Assembly (NCBI RefSeq): GCF_900496995.4
Contig: NC_044023.1
Location: forward strand, 22,638,453 to 22,702,452
DNA: 64,000 bases
Source: Aquila chrysaetos chrysaetos
Lineage: Eukaryota; Chordata; Aves; Accipitriformes; Accipitridae
Reading direction: 5' to 3'
The position numbers and the translations under genes are program-made. Positions 37,747 through 48,936 of this stretch are shown here, piece by piece. Each line of letters opens with the position of its first letter. Positions within the stretch are counted from its first letter, which is position 1. The notes beneath the pieces were generated by a model. That model did no database searches. It was not told where the DNA came from and saw only the letters and a list, made by a program, of their open reading frames with translations.

Positions 37747-40173
37747 TTGTATCGAGTCGATGATAAAACTTCTGATTCCAACAGGAGTTGAGTGACGCTC
37801 AGCATGTGGGAAAAGCCCACCAGTCCAACTTCTTCCCTCGTGAGAGAGCAGGAGATTTTTGATCTTTGTAATTCAACACTTTATAATTCACAGGATTTGG
37901 TGCATTCTAATCGGCGTGCTCTACGTACACCCTAAAGCAACAAAAAGGTGGTTGGGTGTTTTGCAGAGGTTCTGTCCTTGCTCAGTATCAGCCAGGCGGG
38001 ATGTCCTGAAATCAGAGCGATTTACTTTGGGAAAAAACTGTTGCTTTTACTACTCACGCAAATCTTTCACAGACAGCACTGCACCTACTGCCAAGTTCCT
38101 CTTTAAATGTTCCCTTTCAAAAGTCTTATAAAGTATTCCCCCTTCCCCAAACACTAGGCACATCGCAACACCGTAAGCCTTTCTCCTGCAGTTAAACTAA
38201 ATCCATTCTCACCCTTGTAGTACAAATAGTCTCAAACAGGGCCATGATCAGCCAACTTCCAGAGCTACCGGACCTTTCAGCGTAAGACGATGTAGCTCAG
38301 CTGATTAAATTTGTACTACAGACAGGAGAATGCTTTAATGTGAAGATCAAGGAAGCAATCATGCACCTGAAAATTTGTAGATGCCCTCTGGAAATTCCAG
38401 TTCAATTCTACTGTCTAAGCATGTTTTCAGTGTTTATGCAGGGAAAAAATAATGGGGAAAAAAAAAAATTTAAAGGCTTGAGATCAGGTGCTATATAACA
38501 CGCAGTATACAACTCATTTTTATACCCAGGTAGCCACTTGGGTGGTACCTGCTTTTCATAAACTAGTCCAGTTCAACTTTTCTGGCTAACTCTAGAAGAT
38601 TAGTCATTGATATCAAGACAGCATGAGGTTAGCCTAAAGATGTATAATACTCAGTTGAGTATTGATAAGTTATTTTTATTTATGTAGGACATATAGCACT
38701 AACATTGACATTTATAATGTGTTTGGAGTATTACACAAACAGAAGGATTTTTGCCTGCTTAGCATTACATATTATGCATCTGTCCTACACTGTGCCAGCT
38801 TTCCCTGCCACTGGATTTTCACAGTGGTAGGAAATAACAGGGATAAAGGGATTAAAAAGCAATGATTTTCTGTAAAGCCTTATAGGACATGCCTGCTATG
38901 ATCTCAGCTTACTTGCCTCATCTACACCAGTAAAACACTATCGTAGTAGACAGATTTATGGATTAAATGCAGACAAGTGTGTAAAATAAATATTTTGCCT
39001 ATAGCTTCTACACACTTTAAAATATTCTCCCTGATTATACTAGCTTCTGAAGTCTCTTTCCAATGGGGTGATTTGCAGTTCAGAAGTTAAAATCGGGGAC
39101 ATCCTCTGGCTTCGGTGCAATCTAAAGGTCATGATTGAAGTATGGTGTTTAGCAATTCCAAATAATTGTATCCAGACCTCAAACATGCCATGCTTTGTCA
39201 CAGCTGCCACTTAAGGTCAAATTGAATTTAAATTATATTTATCTTAGTATTAATGGAGCTACAGTTCAGGCTAAGCCATGCGAAATACAGTTCTCAGACT
39301 ACTTACTCCCTGTGCTTCCTCCCAGTCTGCGGGGACTACACCCACAACAGGCAAGAGAGGGAAATTCAACGTCTGCGAATCCTCATTTCGCAGAAGAGCA
39401 AGAGTTCAACAGCTCGGCCGAGGCCATGCCCGTGTCTGTAATAGACCCAGCAACTGAACCGACGCCTCCTGAATCATAACTCGAGAGGAAAACTGCAAGG
39501 TCACTCCTCTGACGTCTTCCTCTGTGTTCATCCTTTGCCCGGTCGCCGAACCCAGGAGCCTGAGACACCAGACGCTGCTTTGTCCGAGCACGAGGCGGCC
39601 ACGCGTGGCCCTTGGTCTGTCACCCATCCATAGTCACAAGGGAGAAACTCTCCGCCGTGAGACGAAGCAGCACAGCAACGGCAATGGACATCTATCACCT
39701 ACAGAGGGATAGCAGATTTTCTAGGAAATGCTGTAACTGGCCTTTTTTACACCTTACATGCCTTATACTTCACACCTATATGCCTTTCCTGTGCATCTTT
39801 TTCAGAGCCGTGATACAACCACAGCACCTTTGCCAGCATCAGGAGCACTCTTTTCGTTTTGACATGCAAGGTTGAAACGTTAAGTGATCTTCTCTGCAGG
39901 CACCTCAGAATCACAGTCCGGCTTTGGGGGGAGCTGAATCTCCAGGATTTAGTTAGTTTAGTCAACATATGCTCAACCAAAAACAATGCAGCATCTGTAT
40001 TTCTACCTATCTTTCTCCTCTCCTTTTGTCATAAAGAACATATAGTCTTACACCATACTTGTCATCAAGTCTTTTAACATTAAAACCAGATGACATTTGA
40101 ATTTAAAATTATTTCTGTTAAAAATAGAAATATCACTGTACCTGCTATAAAAGAATGCTGCTTAGCCCCCCAC

Positions 40174-40200
40174 CACACACACACACACACACACACACAC
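40174..40200. repeat. (CA)n microsatellite
   Basis: Thirteen and a half uninterrupted CA units, preceded by a short C-run. An uninterrupted array this long is likely to be length-polymorphic. Confidence 0.95.
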
Positions 40201-41394
40201 AAGATCATAGTTCATTGATATAGTGTATAGGACCCCAAATTGCCATTGTATTAGTTGACCATGAGTACAAGATTTTTGTTGTGGATCACTGATTCACCGA
40301 GTAAACCGCAGCCTGTAACTCACAGCAGCTTCAGATCCTTCCCCACTCGTGTGACAGATAAAGCGACCTGCTTTACCTTCACGCTTTCCAAGCAGAGCGA
40401 GTGCTCGGTCTTACTAAAAAGTGCCAGACAGACACGTGCAACTTCTCCCCGCAGGATGCGAAGGCGGCACCGGGTTCATCCTTCCCCACGCAACTTGCCC
40501 AGGACCAGCTCCTCTGTGCGGCTCCATCCCGCCGGCACCGGCTAACCGGCCGTCACGCCAGCACAACCCTCTGCCCGGGGCACCAGCGTGGGCACCAACC
40601 ACAAACAACTGCTTTTTGCTGAACAGAAACCTTTGTCTCAGAGCTGGATGGAGAGCAATAAAAAGTGGGTTTTTGTTTTTTTTAAACCTGCCACTATGCG
40701 GCATACATACAGTCAAGGTTTCGTATCGCTACCCACTTGAAAGCTCAAGGGTTCCCCTACAGTTTACGTACTGCGGAGTATTTTCATTTACTTCACACAG
40801 AATCCGAACACAGTCCCCCCCCGCCCCAATAATTGAGATGCTACATTCAGATGCTAATACACAGAAATATTGAGCAAAAAAGATCTTAGTTTTGGCCAAG
40901 TGACATCCCATTGGGGATTTCTCTCTAATGGAGCAGGTCTTTAGATCTACCAATGTCAGCTCAATACCTCATCAGGTCCATGAGTTTCAAAGTTAATTTC
41001 ACACTAAGAAGGTTTTCAACAAACAAGCCACAGGAAAAAATACACTTAGAAATACTGAATTCTTTGACATAGCCAAAATGTTCTCAGTAGAGAGCTAGAG
41101 GGGAGAAAAGGGGGAATGATGGTTTTAAGCTGGGCATACCGAAAGCAGCAGCTGAACTAGGTGGGAAGGAATACTTAATTATGTCATTTGCAAGCAGCTC
41201 TGAAATTAACCCAAGAGTTATTTCTGCTATGGTGGTACAGCAGACGGACCTGGCAAACCCAAGGCAGCGGCATTAACGGGAGCTGGAATGAGCGCGGGGG
41301 TTGCATGTGTTCTTTCTCATGTGTGTAAGCCAGAAGCAACTCAGACTCCATTGCAGTAACCAGAGTCAAAGAGTAACATCAGCCCTGCGTGTAT

Positions 41395-41490
41395 TTACAG
41401 CACGGGTGATATTACCAGCCCTTTAACGCGTCACCGACTAGTCTGGGATTCAAACACCGTGTCCCTCTGCCCAGTCCCCTGAGCTTGGTC
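41395..41490 (-). mobile_element. Possible antisense MIR-like SINE head
   Basis: CTGGGATTCAAACACCG, followed by TGTCCCTCTGCCCAGTCCCC, resembles the reverse complement of a tRNA-derived SINE head, in which the B box appears as GGATTCGAACC on the opposite strand. Only the head is recognisable. The assignment is tentative. Confidence 0.35.
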
Positions 41491-42639
41491 AGTGCCGCTC
41501 TTTCTTTAGAAATGACAGTCACCCGCCCTTGTAGCAGCAGAGCTGTGCACGGCACATCGTCAGGGCGCTCCTCTTCCACACCGGTCCTCTGCTGCCTACA
41601 AAATCTAAGGCAGCTCTTCATTTTGGTATTTCTGCAGAGTGCCATAATAGGTTTTTCTATGCAAGCCCTTTTGTAATCATTTCATTATCATGGTAAAGGA
41701 GAACTGCATCTCAAATGTGCTTGAGACTGCATAAAATGAAATGCCGACCTATTCGGCTCCTTGAGTTCAACGGTGAGTCTCCAACCTTTCTCCCAGAGAC
41801 AGAAACAACCACTTCACATCCTGGTCATAAGGAATTGCAAATTCAACTCTTAAAGACCCGAGTCTCTGAGACCTGCACGCTCAGCCCTGTCTACATATGA
41901 CCTCCACACCAGGGTAGTTGAGAAGAGCAGGTTTTTGACTGACTGAATACAGTGCCTCACTTCTTGCATCAGAAGATGCAAAGAAATGTTCTCATGGCTG
42001 TTCATCCATTAGCACATGATGGGAATCCAGTGGACAGGGGTTTCATGCTCTGCATGTTATCACTTCTACTCTTGGAGTAAATACAGATTATATGCTTGCA
42101 ATGAAACTCTTCAATTGTCTGTAAGGCGCTCTGGCTTTCTAAGAAGCTTTGGGGGGTTCCTAGCAAAATGATGAAATGAGATTAGAGTCCCTCCTCATGA
42201 AACATTCACACGACAGATCATTTGGGAAAAGATACATCAACCAAAAGGAAAAGCTTCACAATTAATAATACATAAGAGAAGTGAGATGGAATAGTGTGTG
42301 AAATGACTGACCTGCTTTAAAAACACTGCCTGGTGTCACTTTAGCTCCTTATTATAGAATTCTCTACATAAAGACATCCAGATGTTCTCATCTGCCTACG
42401 TATAGACAATTGTCAATAAAAGGAAGGGTTAACCACAGTAATCATTGCTACTGAAGAGCTGGTCTATTTCTCATGAAAAAAAAAAAAAAAGCAATTCCAA
42501 TCAGCAGGTAGAAGGATCCCTCTACGTCAAAACAAAGACTTAAATTCTCGGGTTTTGTATAGCAGCACCATGGTGACTGGTGCAATTGCTGTTCACACTG
42601 AGTTGCTTTTTGTAGTCCGTATACACGTGATCACATCCA

Positions 42640-42800
42640 CACTTTTGCACCTGCAATCACTTACACCATTTGTGCATCCAATTATTATATCTGCATGCAT
42701 AATTGGGAATGCATTATGCAAATAACCAGTTATTGATGTAATTGGTCATTGGCTTACACAGTTACTCACTGGTAATTTGCATGTGCAGTGCTGGTACCTT
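42640..42800. promoter_or_regulatory. Candidate enhancer: POU/homeodomain site cluster
   Basis: Within 160 bp there is one octamer ATGCAAAT (42716-42723), an inverted octamer ATTTGCAT (42775-42782), an 8-bp inverted repeat TGCATAAT / ATTATGCA (42696-42703 and 42713-42720), and two TAATTGG-type homeodomain sites. There is no reading frame. It could be a regulatory element 5 kb upstream of the CpG-island promoter, or a relic of an old DNA transposon. Function is inferred from motifs only. Confidence 0.35.
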
Positions 42801-43339
42801 TCTGAATAAATCCAGCACACTCATGCAATTTTGAAAATAAATGCACAGCATCTGAAACACTGGGTGAAAAGAAAACCTAGCAGTATTTCATCTCGCTAAC
42901 AAAAAGTGTCATCTAAGCTAAGAAACCTGTTGGCACAGAACGCAAACTGTAATACCTCTTTCTCTACTTAGCTCAGAAGTAAGTCTTCAGCAATAATCGT
43001 GTTTCTTTTCCAAAAGTTCCAGCTAAATGCTGCCTATGTTTATGGATTTATTTCAATCCCATATGGATTAGGAGCTATTACTGTTGGGACACAGGGCAAC
43101 AGATCTTCACCTGTCCAGTAGGAAGCCTTTTCTTTTTGGTGGTGCCCCTTCTACCTGTCATTCCCACTTGGTATCACTTCCCAGTTCATACTTCTTTATA
43201 GAAAGGCGCATTAGAGTCCTGCAGTATAGTTCAGGGTAACGGATTATGCATACACTCAGGACGCTAAGCAGCTTAATGGAAGGATGTCTGCTTCAGAGAA
43301 AAGAGGCAGTGACATGCATGACAGGTCACCGAGAGCTGC

Positions 43340-43465
43340 ATTGTTTTATTATTATCCAACGTAAGTTATTCAGGCCCTGTTAAAGGCCTGGTCCCCCAAA
43401 TGCCAGGCACCGTCCAGATGGAAACCAGCAGACAGGCCTCTGTCCCAGAGCTGCCGGCACAAACA
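43340..43465 (+). mobile_element. Ancient amniote interspersed repeat fragment
   Basis: CAGGCCCTGTTAAAGGCCTGG, then TGCCAGGCACCGTCCAGATGG, then GAAACCAGCAGACAGGCCTC and TGTCCCAGAGCTGC match in order a repeat I remember from turtles and crocodilians (...GGACCCCATTGTGCTAGGCGCTGTACAAACACAGAACAAAAAGACAGTCCCTGCCCCAAAGAGCTT). The preceding TTATTATTATCC fits its AT-rich start. I cannot name the family with certainty. Confidence 0.55.
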
Positions 43466-45039
43466 GGTATGGGGCACTAAACGGGGGGAGTGAACACGGT
43501 GACGGCAGCAAACATCACACTCGCTTCACAACACTTTTGGAGATGGAGATGAACCAGGAAAGTAGCCAAATGCAAAGAGAACTGAAGGAATAAGGGGACG
43601 AAGCCAGAGGGCACGGAAAGAGAGGAGACGAGAACAAAGAGGCAATCGAAAAGGACAATGTTCAGCCCAAATGGTGGGAAATCTCCTATTTTCCTGGGAG
43701 CTTCTTTTCTAAGGCCACTTGAGCAGGAGTGTTTGGGAGAGTACTCAGTTCTGCCCGAATACTGCTGACAGGAAAGTATTTGCAGAGATTGTACCTCGAG
43801 CAGTTCATGGGAGATGACACAGAGAGGAAAATCTGCTCTGCTTCTCCTTCAGTGTAAACCTTCCCCTCAGACCAAGAGGTCCTGGAGCTCTTGCTACCTT
43901 ACAGATACCAGGCTGGGGAAAAAAACAACTTCTGCTTCTCTTTACTGCACAAAAATATTCATTTGTAGTCTGTAGGAATGAAAGATTTTTTAATTTCCAT
44001 CTCCACATTATTCTCATTCGCAATGTTTTAATGTTGTGAAAACTGCCTAGAAACGCAGACACCAGCTTAAGATTGTAAAATTTTAATGCTTACTATATTT
44101 TGCCTCCTTTTTGTTTGCATGTTTAGGTCCATCAGGTTTATGCCTTTCAAGCTTTTCTATGCAATCAGAAGGAATGAAACCTGTTTTTTTTTTTTAAATG
44201 AAGCTGGCATTTTCTTAGTAAATATCATTCCAGAAGCTTGAATTTTAAGACAGACATGAACTACCACTCAGTATCCCTACAAAACTCTGAAGTTTTGCAG
44301 CACTCCCAAAACACTGATCCGTCAGGCAGCCTGACGAGATGGTCGGTGCAGTCAGGAGTTAATTACGTGGCTGTACAGGGCCTCCTGTACCTCACCATCC
44401 CAAACCAGCCTCACGGCCAGAGGAGCGCACGTGCCGCAGATGAACTGTGCACGCTTTGGGACTGCACGGTCCCGTACGGCCTCTACAAATCCTGCCTCGC
44501 TTCTCTACGCAAGGCGAGTGTTCCAGCTGCACTGCAAGAAAAACCTTGGGAAGTCAAAGACGGGGAATGGGATTTAACGACTAATGAACAACGCCTGTAA
44601 CAAGACAAACTTCCCAGGACCCAGTACGGGAGCTTAGCATATGGCTTGTGTGGCGATGGGATAACTGTACCTGATACACTCCTCGTCCCAGGTGCTCTCC
44701 CAAACCAGGTAATTTTGTGGATGTTTTGCTCTGGCCGATGTCCGGGCGCAGCTGTACATCCATCCCCCGTGCTGCAGAGCTGCTCTCTGCTGGGTCGCAC
44801 CTCTGCTCCCCGGCTGTGTCTGACGCCCCGCAGCCAAGTACCAGCAGGTAAAGAGGTAACAGCAGGGAACGGAGTCCTGATCCTCTGCCCAGTTCCACGC
44901 AGAACGGACGCTCCACACCGAGCCAAGGGAACTCTTTGCCATGGCACAGCCATAACAGCTTTTCAGCATTTTAAATCCACCTCCAGAACTTGTCTCACTT
45001 AGAAAAAAACGAGTATTTCAGAGGGCGTAACTCTTTAAG

Positions 45040-45600
45040 ACGTAATTTCCCCTCAACTTCTCACCATGCTAGCCCCCACCTCCTCTCCCCCATACCCTGC
45101 AGCCGCTGTCAGCCACGCCAGGGCTCAACCCTGCCTCTGCACAGCAGACCCCTGTCCCTCCCACCAAACCGCATCTCCTCGACTCTGCGTCGCACCGCAC
45201 GGTTCAGCAACCCCAGCCCTTCGATCCCCCCCCAGCAGGGACGCCCCGAATCTCCTGCCCAACGAAGGAAGGTTTCCCTTCTGTGGTCCCGACCAGTTTC
45301 GAGAGCTCGGCCAGCAGCGCTGGCGTTACTGGAGCCGCTGCTGCAGCTGCTGGGGCTGACGTGTGCGGGGCCACGCAGGCAGAGAGGGCCGGCAGCTCGG
45401 GCTGAGCAACCCGCGCGGAGCCCACCTCTCCCCGTCGGAGCAGCAGTCCCGTCCCCGTCCCGCGGAACAGAGGCAGCGCGGGGTGATGCTCGTCCCCACA
45501 GCCCTGGAGAAAGGGTCTGCGAGGGCTCCGCGACCGCCCAGAGCAAGGATGTGGCAACCCATCCCGCTTGCTTTGGGGTTCGAAGGCGCGAGCTCTGGTT
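45040..45600. promoter_or_regulatory. GC-rich, partly CpG-rich segment
   Basis: The first half is C-rich and the second half (from about 45230) is CpG-rich (gcgctggcgttactgg, cgcgcggagcccacc, gtcccgcggaacag, tccgcgaccgccc). Overlapping open frames up to 229 codons occur on both strands and look compositional. It lies 2.3 kb upstream of the main CpG island and may be an outlying part of the same promoter domain. Confidence 0.4.
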
Positions 45601-45963
45601 TAAAAGCTTATTTGTGATCGTTTCACAAGTTCCTTGTGAATCTTGGCAGAGAGAGGGGCCTGTTGTGCGTGTAATTTGAAATAGTGAAAGCCTGGAACGG
45701 AGACAGCGTTGCCTGCAATGACATGAAAATTAAATACAGAAAACACTTTTCCCCTAGCAAGGCTCTTACAAACCTACGGCTCTCTTCTGCTGCTGTATGT
45801 ATACAGGACGGGTTCAGCAGCCCTCCTGAAAACCCAGACAAGTCTCACGAGCAACAACATTGTTAGCGTGTGTGAAAAATAAAGCACAGGCTGTTCCCTC
45901 AAAACACTAACGCCCTTTAAAAGGCCACGGGGGACGCGGCTGCATGGGGGGCTGCCCATCCTT

Positions 45964-45980
45964 TCTCTCTCTCTCTCTCT
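45964..45980. repeat. Short (CT)n tract
   Basis: A 17-nt run of alternating C and T. It is uninterrupted simple sequence. Confidence 0.85.
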
Positions 45981-47993
45981 GTGGCAAAAGAAATATTTGC
46001 AGAGAGGAGCACGATGATTGCATGTAACTAATACTATGTGAAAGGATGGATCTGCTCCACTGAGAAAGTGAAAATAAATTCCCTGCCCTGAAACAGCAGA
46101 GAACAGAAGCCATTCACAACACAGCAGATTTTCCAAGAAGCATCCGCTATTACATTACTTCCACATCAGGAATAAGTGATAGATGGGAAAAGTAACATCC
46201 GGACTGATGAGAACAGACGCTGTGGAAGGAAAAGCGGCTTTTTGGACGACATTGATGAGTTCCTTCTGAAAATTCAATTTCCTTAAATATGAAAAACTTC
46301 ACTTTTAATGTCATCCAGGTGACCTTTTGGACTTTTGGAAAAAAATTCATTGCCTCAAGAGGAAATCTGAAGCATTAACTAAAGACCGTATTTGCTACAT
46401 ATTTAACTTATTGTTAACTCATATTAAGGGTCTTCCTCACCGGAAATTCTTAAACCAATTTAAAAAACCATTTCCTGAGAAGGTATCACTTTGGTATACC
46501 CCAGGAGGAGGGCTGAGCTCAGCCCGCCTTGGACACCAGCAGCTTTTCAGCCAGGCTGTGCTCAGCAAACTCTGCCTACGTGATTGCAACGGCTTCGTGC
46601 AGGGCATGAGGGTGAAAATGATCCCACGTACTTGCAGGCCGCTTGCTTTGTTGGGGTGTTTGTCACCAAAAGCATTAGGGCTGCCTGTTGAGGTATGCAG
46701 AATTCCCATTATCTTATGCTAATAAAGGGCACGAGGGATGAGGCAGTACAGCACGCTCCCGTGACAGCTTTCCCTTCCGTTGGTTAAGTGAGTAATAAAA
46801 AAATAGGAAATAAAGATTTAAAGGTATGAAGAAAAGCTGACTGTTACACTGCTGCCAAAACTTCAGCTTTGGCGTCGAGTCCAGCCAGAAACTCCTTGTC
46901 TAACACAGACTAATTGTCCTTAAGATCCGACGTGAGGCGTCAGACAGAGGATTCGTGCTTGGAGCACCCTTATTTCTGTGGGTATCGTGCCCTTGTGTGA
47001 CTGCGCGTGTGCTGTACTGCGATACCCGAGGGAAGCCCGCGAAGGCGGCACTGAAGGCTTTAGGCTGGGGAGACGGCACTCGCACCCACCTGCAGAACCC
47101 CCCCAGCGCCCGCGGGGAACTCGGCCAGCGAAGCGGGTAAGGACCGAGGTCAGGACAAGAAAACGCAGGGAAATGCGCAGGTCAGTAGCTCCACGCTAAG
47201 ATAACTGAAAATAGAGACAAGACAGAAAACCGGGAGAGAACGGGTAGCTGAACATATCCGAGGGCTTACATGGACAGCTTTAAATCCTTAAATTTCAGGC
47301 TCAAATGGCTCTTAGGGTTGAAGTCGTAGCCTATTTTTCTCCTAACTAATTCACCAATCTGTCAGTCAAGCAGCCATAGAGGATACGCGGATGTAATTTC
47401 AGCGAGTAATGCTGCTTTACTTACCTATAGGAAAATTTCCCCTATCTTTAAACGCCTCAATTGGCAATGCCCTGCGCTTCGCCTCGGGGCACAGCGAGCG
47501 ACTGCAGCACAGCAGCTACCACTGCGAGCAGCACTGCGCTGCCACGTCTCCACGGCTGGAGGTTTGCCGCCTCTCTACAGAGGACAGAAAATCAGATGTT
47601 TGAATCCTGGAAGGCCGCTACAACACACAGTGCTTTGGCATTACACCTTTGTGTGCCTTTTAATGAAGTCTGTCAAAAATTTAGAAACAGGATTCAGAGG
47701 GGAGGTGGAAAGTTACCCGGCAGCGTTCCCCGACGGGTCCACGCTCTGCCTTAGGATACAGCGTTATGTACGGTGACGGGTGACATTTTTCTTCGCTAGG
47801 TCAAGCCCAAACGGCCCGCAGTACGTGTGTCGGTGATGCCACACCTTTCTGGAGCGCATAAATAACTTTCAACAGCCGCCGGAAAGGGGGACGCGAGTCA
47901 ATCTTTTTCCGGGAGCTGTTAACTCTGAAACCTAACGATGGAGCAACACAGGAACCCACACCGAGGCTACGACCCCACCACCCTCCGCGGGGC

Positions 47994-48059
47994 GGGGCGG
48001 GGCGCGGGAGGGCGGGGCGGGGTACCCCGCCCCCGCCCCGCCCTCCCGCGCCCCGCCCC
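47994..48059. repeat. Perfect 29-bp GC-box inverted repeat
   Basis: The left arm is 47994-48022 and the right arm 48031-48059. They are exact reverse complements over all 29 bases, separated by 8 nt (taccccgc). Each arm carries several GGGGCGGGG-type GC boxes (Sp1/KLF sites), on the plus strand in the left arm and on the minus strand in the right arm. A smaller palindrome, GGGGTACCCC (48019-48028), sits at the centre. It can form a cruciform, or G-quadruplexes on opposite strands. It lies 30-90 bp upstream of the CCAAT box. Confidence 0.92.
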
Positions 48060-48083
48060 CCCCCGCGCAGATGGTGCCGGGGC

Positions 48084-48093
48084 GGCCAATGGG
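48084..48093 (+). promoter_or_regulatory. CCAAT box (NF-Y site)
   Basis: GGCCAATGGG matches the NF-Y consensus RRCCAATSRG, apart from normal variation, in forward orientation. NF-Y sites usually lie 60-100 bp upstream of the start, which predicts initiation near 48150-48190. Confidence 0.7.
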
Positions 48094-48149
48094 AGCGCAG
48101 CCCGTCAGCTGACCGCCGGCGCCTACCCAGGTGCGCGCCGGCGGCGGCT

Positions 48150-48365
48150 CAGAGCGGGCGGCGGGCAGCGGCACCGCATCCACCCGCCGCCGCTCCGCCT
48201 TTCCTGGAAGGCAGGAATTCAGGATATTCCGGAATTCCGTACCCCGTCTTAACAAGCCGCCTCTGCTCCGCAGTCCTGTGCGCGGTGGGAATCCGCGGAT
48301 GTTCCGCCCTCCGCGCAGCCCCGGGGGAGAGCCGCGGGTGGGCGGGCAGCCATCCCCGGTCGCCG
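48150..48365 (+). other. Probable non-coding first exon (5'UTR)
   Basis: The 3' boundary is a consensus donor, CGCCG|GTAAGTG (exon end 48365, intron start 48366). The 5' boundary is only estimated from the CCAAT box. The exon is GC-rich, with an AT-richer motif in its middle: TTCCTGGAA (48201-48209, STAT-type), then an overlapping GGAATTC/TTCCGGAATTCC series (48214-48238). The short open frames beginning with ATG in it are unsupported, so it is more likely 5'UTR than coding. No downstream exon was found, so the intron would exceed 15 kb. Confidence 0.45.
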
Positions 48366-48439
48366 GTAAGTGTCTCCGCCGAGCTAGCGGGAGGGAGACG
48401 GGAATGCGGGAGGCGGGCCGGTGCGGTGCGGGACACGGC

Positions 48440-48450
48440 GGGGGGGGGGG
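48440..48450. repeat. G11 homopolymer
   Basis: Eleven consecutive G inside the CpG island, downstream of the predicted first donor. It may assist G-quadruplex or R-loop formation on the transcribed region. Confidence 0.85.
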
Positions 48451-48750
48451 ATCCCCGGGGGCCCCGGTCCGGCCCGAACGGGGCCGTGAGGGTGGAAAGT
48501 TTGCGGTACCGGTCGCTCCCCACCCCCGGTCCCGGCCGGCAAAGTTCCAGCGGGCAACACGGTCTCCCCGTGCGGACGGCGATTTCGTGCCACCCCCGGC
48601 GCCGGGGGCCGATTTTAACGCCTCGCCCCTCGGGGCGATGGGGAAGGGGGGAATGCGGTGTTTCCGCGGAGCGGCGGGGGCTGCAGCCTCGCCCTCCTCC
48701 CCGCCGGGCGCTCCGCTTTCCCCCGGGTTAGTTTTGCTGTTAATCGCCGC

Positions 48751-48797
48751 TTTTTTTTTTTTTTTTTTGTTTGTGGGTTTTTTTTTTTTTTTTTTTT
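48751..48797. repeat. Paired long T-runs in the CpG island
   Basis: Eighteen T (48751-48768), then gtttgtggg, then twenty T (48778-48797). It sits in otherwise very GC-rich DNA. On the minus strand it yields the artificial poly-lysine segments that lengthen the open frames there. Confidence 0.9.
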
Positions 48798-48841
48798 GCA
48801 AAACCGCGTGGCCCGCTTTCCCGGCCGCGTACCTGGGGCCC

Positions 48842-48869
48842 GGGGGGGGGGGTCGGGTACCGGGGGGGG
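48842..48869. repeat. G-run cluster, G-quadruplex candidate
   Basis: G11 (48842-48852), GGG (48855-48857) and G8 (48862-48869) are separated by short loops, which satisfies the usual quadruplex pattern on the plus strand. The cluster lies between the T-runs and the octamer palindrome. Confidence 0.75.
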
Positions 48870-48922
48870 TAGCGGAGCCGGGGCCGGCTGTGCGGCAGGG
48901 CTGCCAGCGTCCCCGACCTCCC

Positions 48923-48936
48923 ATTTGCATGCAAAT
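48923..48936. promoter_or_regulatory. 14-bp palindrome of two overlapping POU octamers
   Basis: ATTTGCATGCAAAT is a perfect palindrome. It contains ATTTGCAT (48923-48930) and ATGCAAAT (48929-48936) sharing two bases. Each is an exact octamer site for OCT/POU factors, and the arrangement would suit a POU dimer. It begins an AT-richer block (48923-49050) embedded in the CpG island. Confidence 0.75.

Larger units (their letters stand above)
36736..43339. other. Non-coding stretch, no gene recognised
   Basis: Mostly AT-rich DNA with a hairpin near 37712-37746, a (CA)n repeat at 40174-40200, a small CpG-rich patch near 40430-40580, a possible antisense SINE at 41395-41490, an A15 run at 42476-42490, and a POU-rich block at 42640-42800. 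No coding exon is supported. Confidence 0.5.
43466..47929. other. Upstream flank of the CpG-island promoter
   Basis: Non-coding DNA with a GC-rich section at 45040-45600 and a (CT)n tract at 45964-45980. CpG content rises again from about 46980. A strong minus-strand splice-donor string (TAG|GTAAGT, junction at 47425/47424) is present. If used, it would make a divergent transcript starting in the CpG island, but the exon to its right has no coding signature. Confidence 0.45.

Noticed and set aside
38280..38425. tRNA-like A box (TAGCTCAGCTGA) near 38293
   Set aside because: The only B-box-like string (AGTTCAATTCT near 38402) is over 100 bp away and weak, and no cloverleaf can be drawn. It is probably chance.
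40174..40200. CRISPR-like or minisatellite arrays anywhere in the window
   Set aside because: Only simple microsatellites and the short telomere-like array were seen. There are no regularly spaced repeats, and the DNA is eukaryotic.
44990..45679. 229-codon plus-strand open frame
   Set aside because: It lies in a GC-rich patch with equally long frames on the other strand. There is no domain, no splice context and no low-complexity-free stretch that looks conserved.
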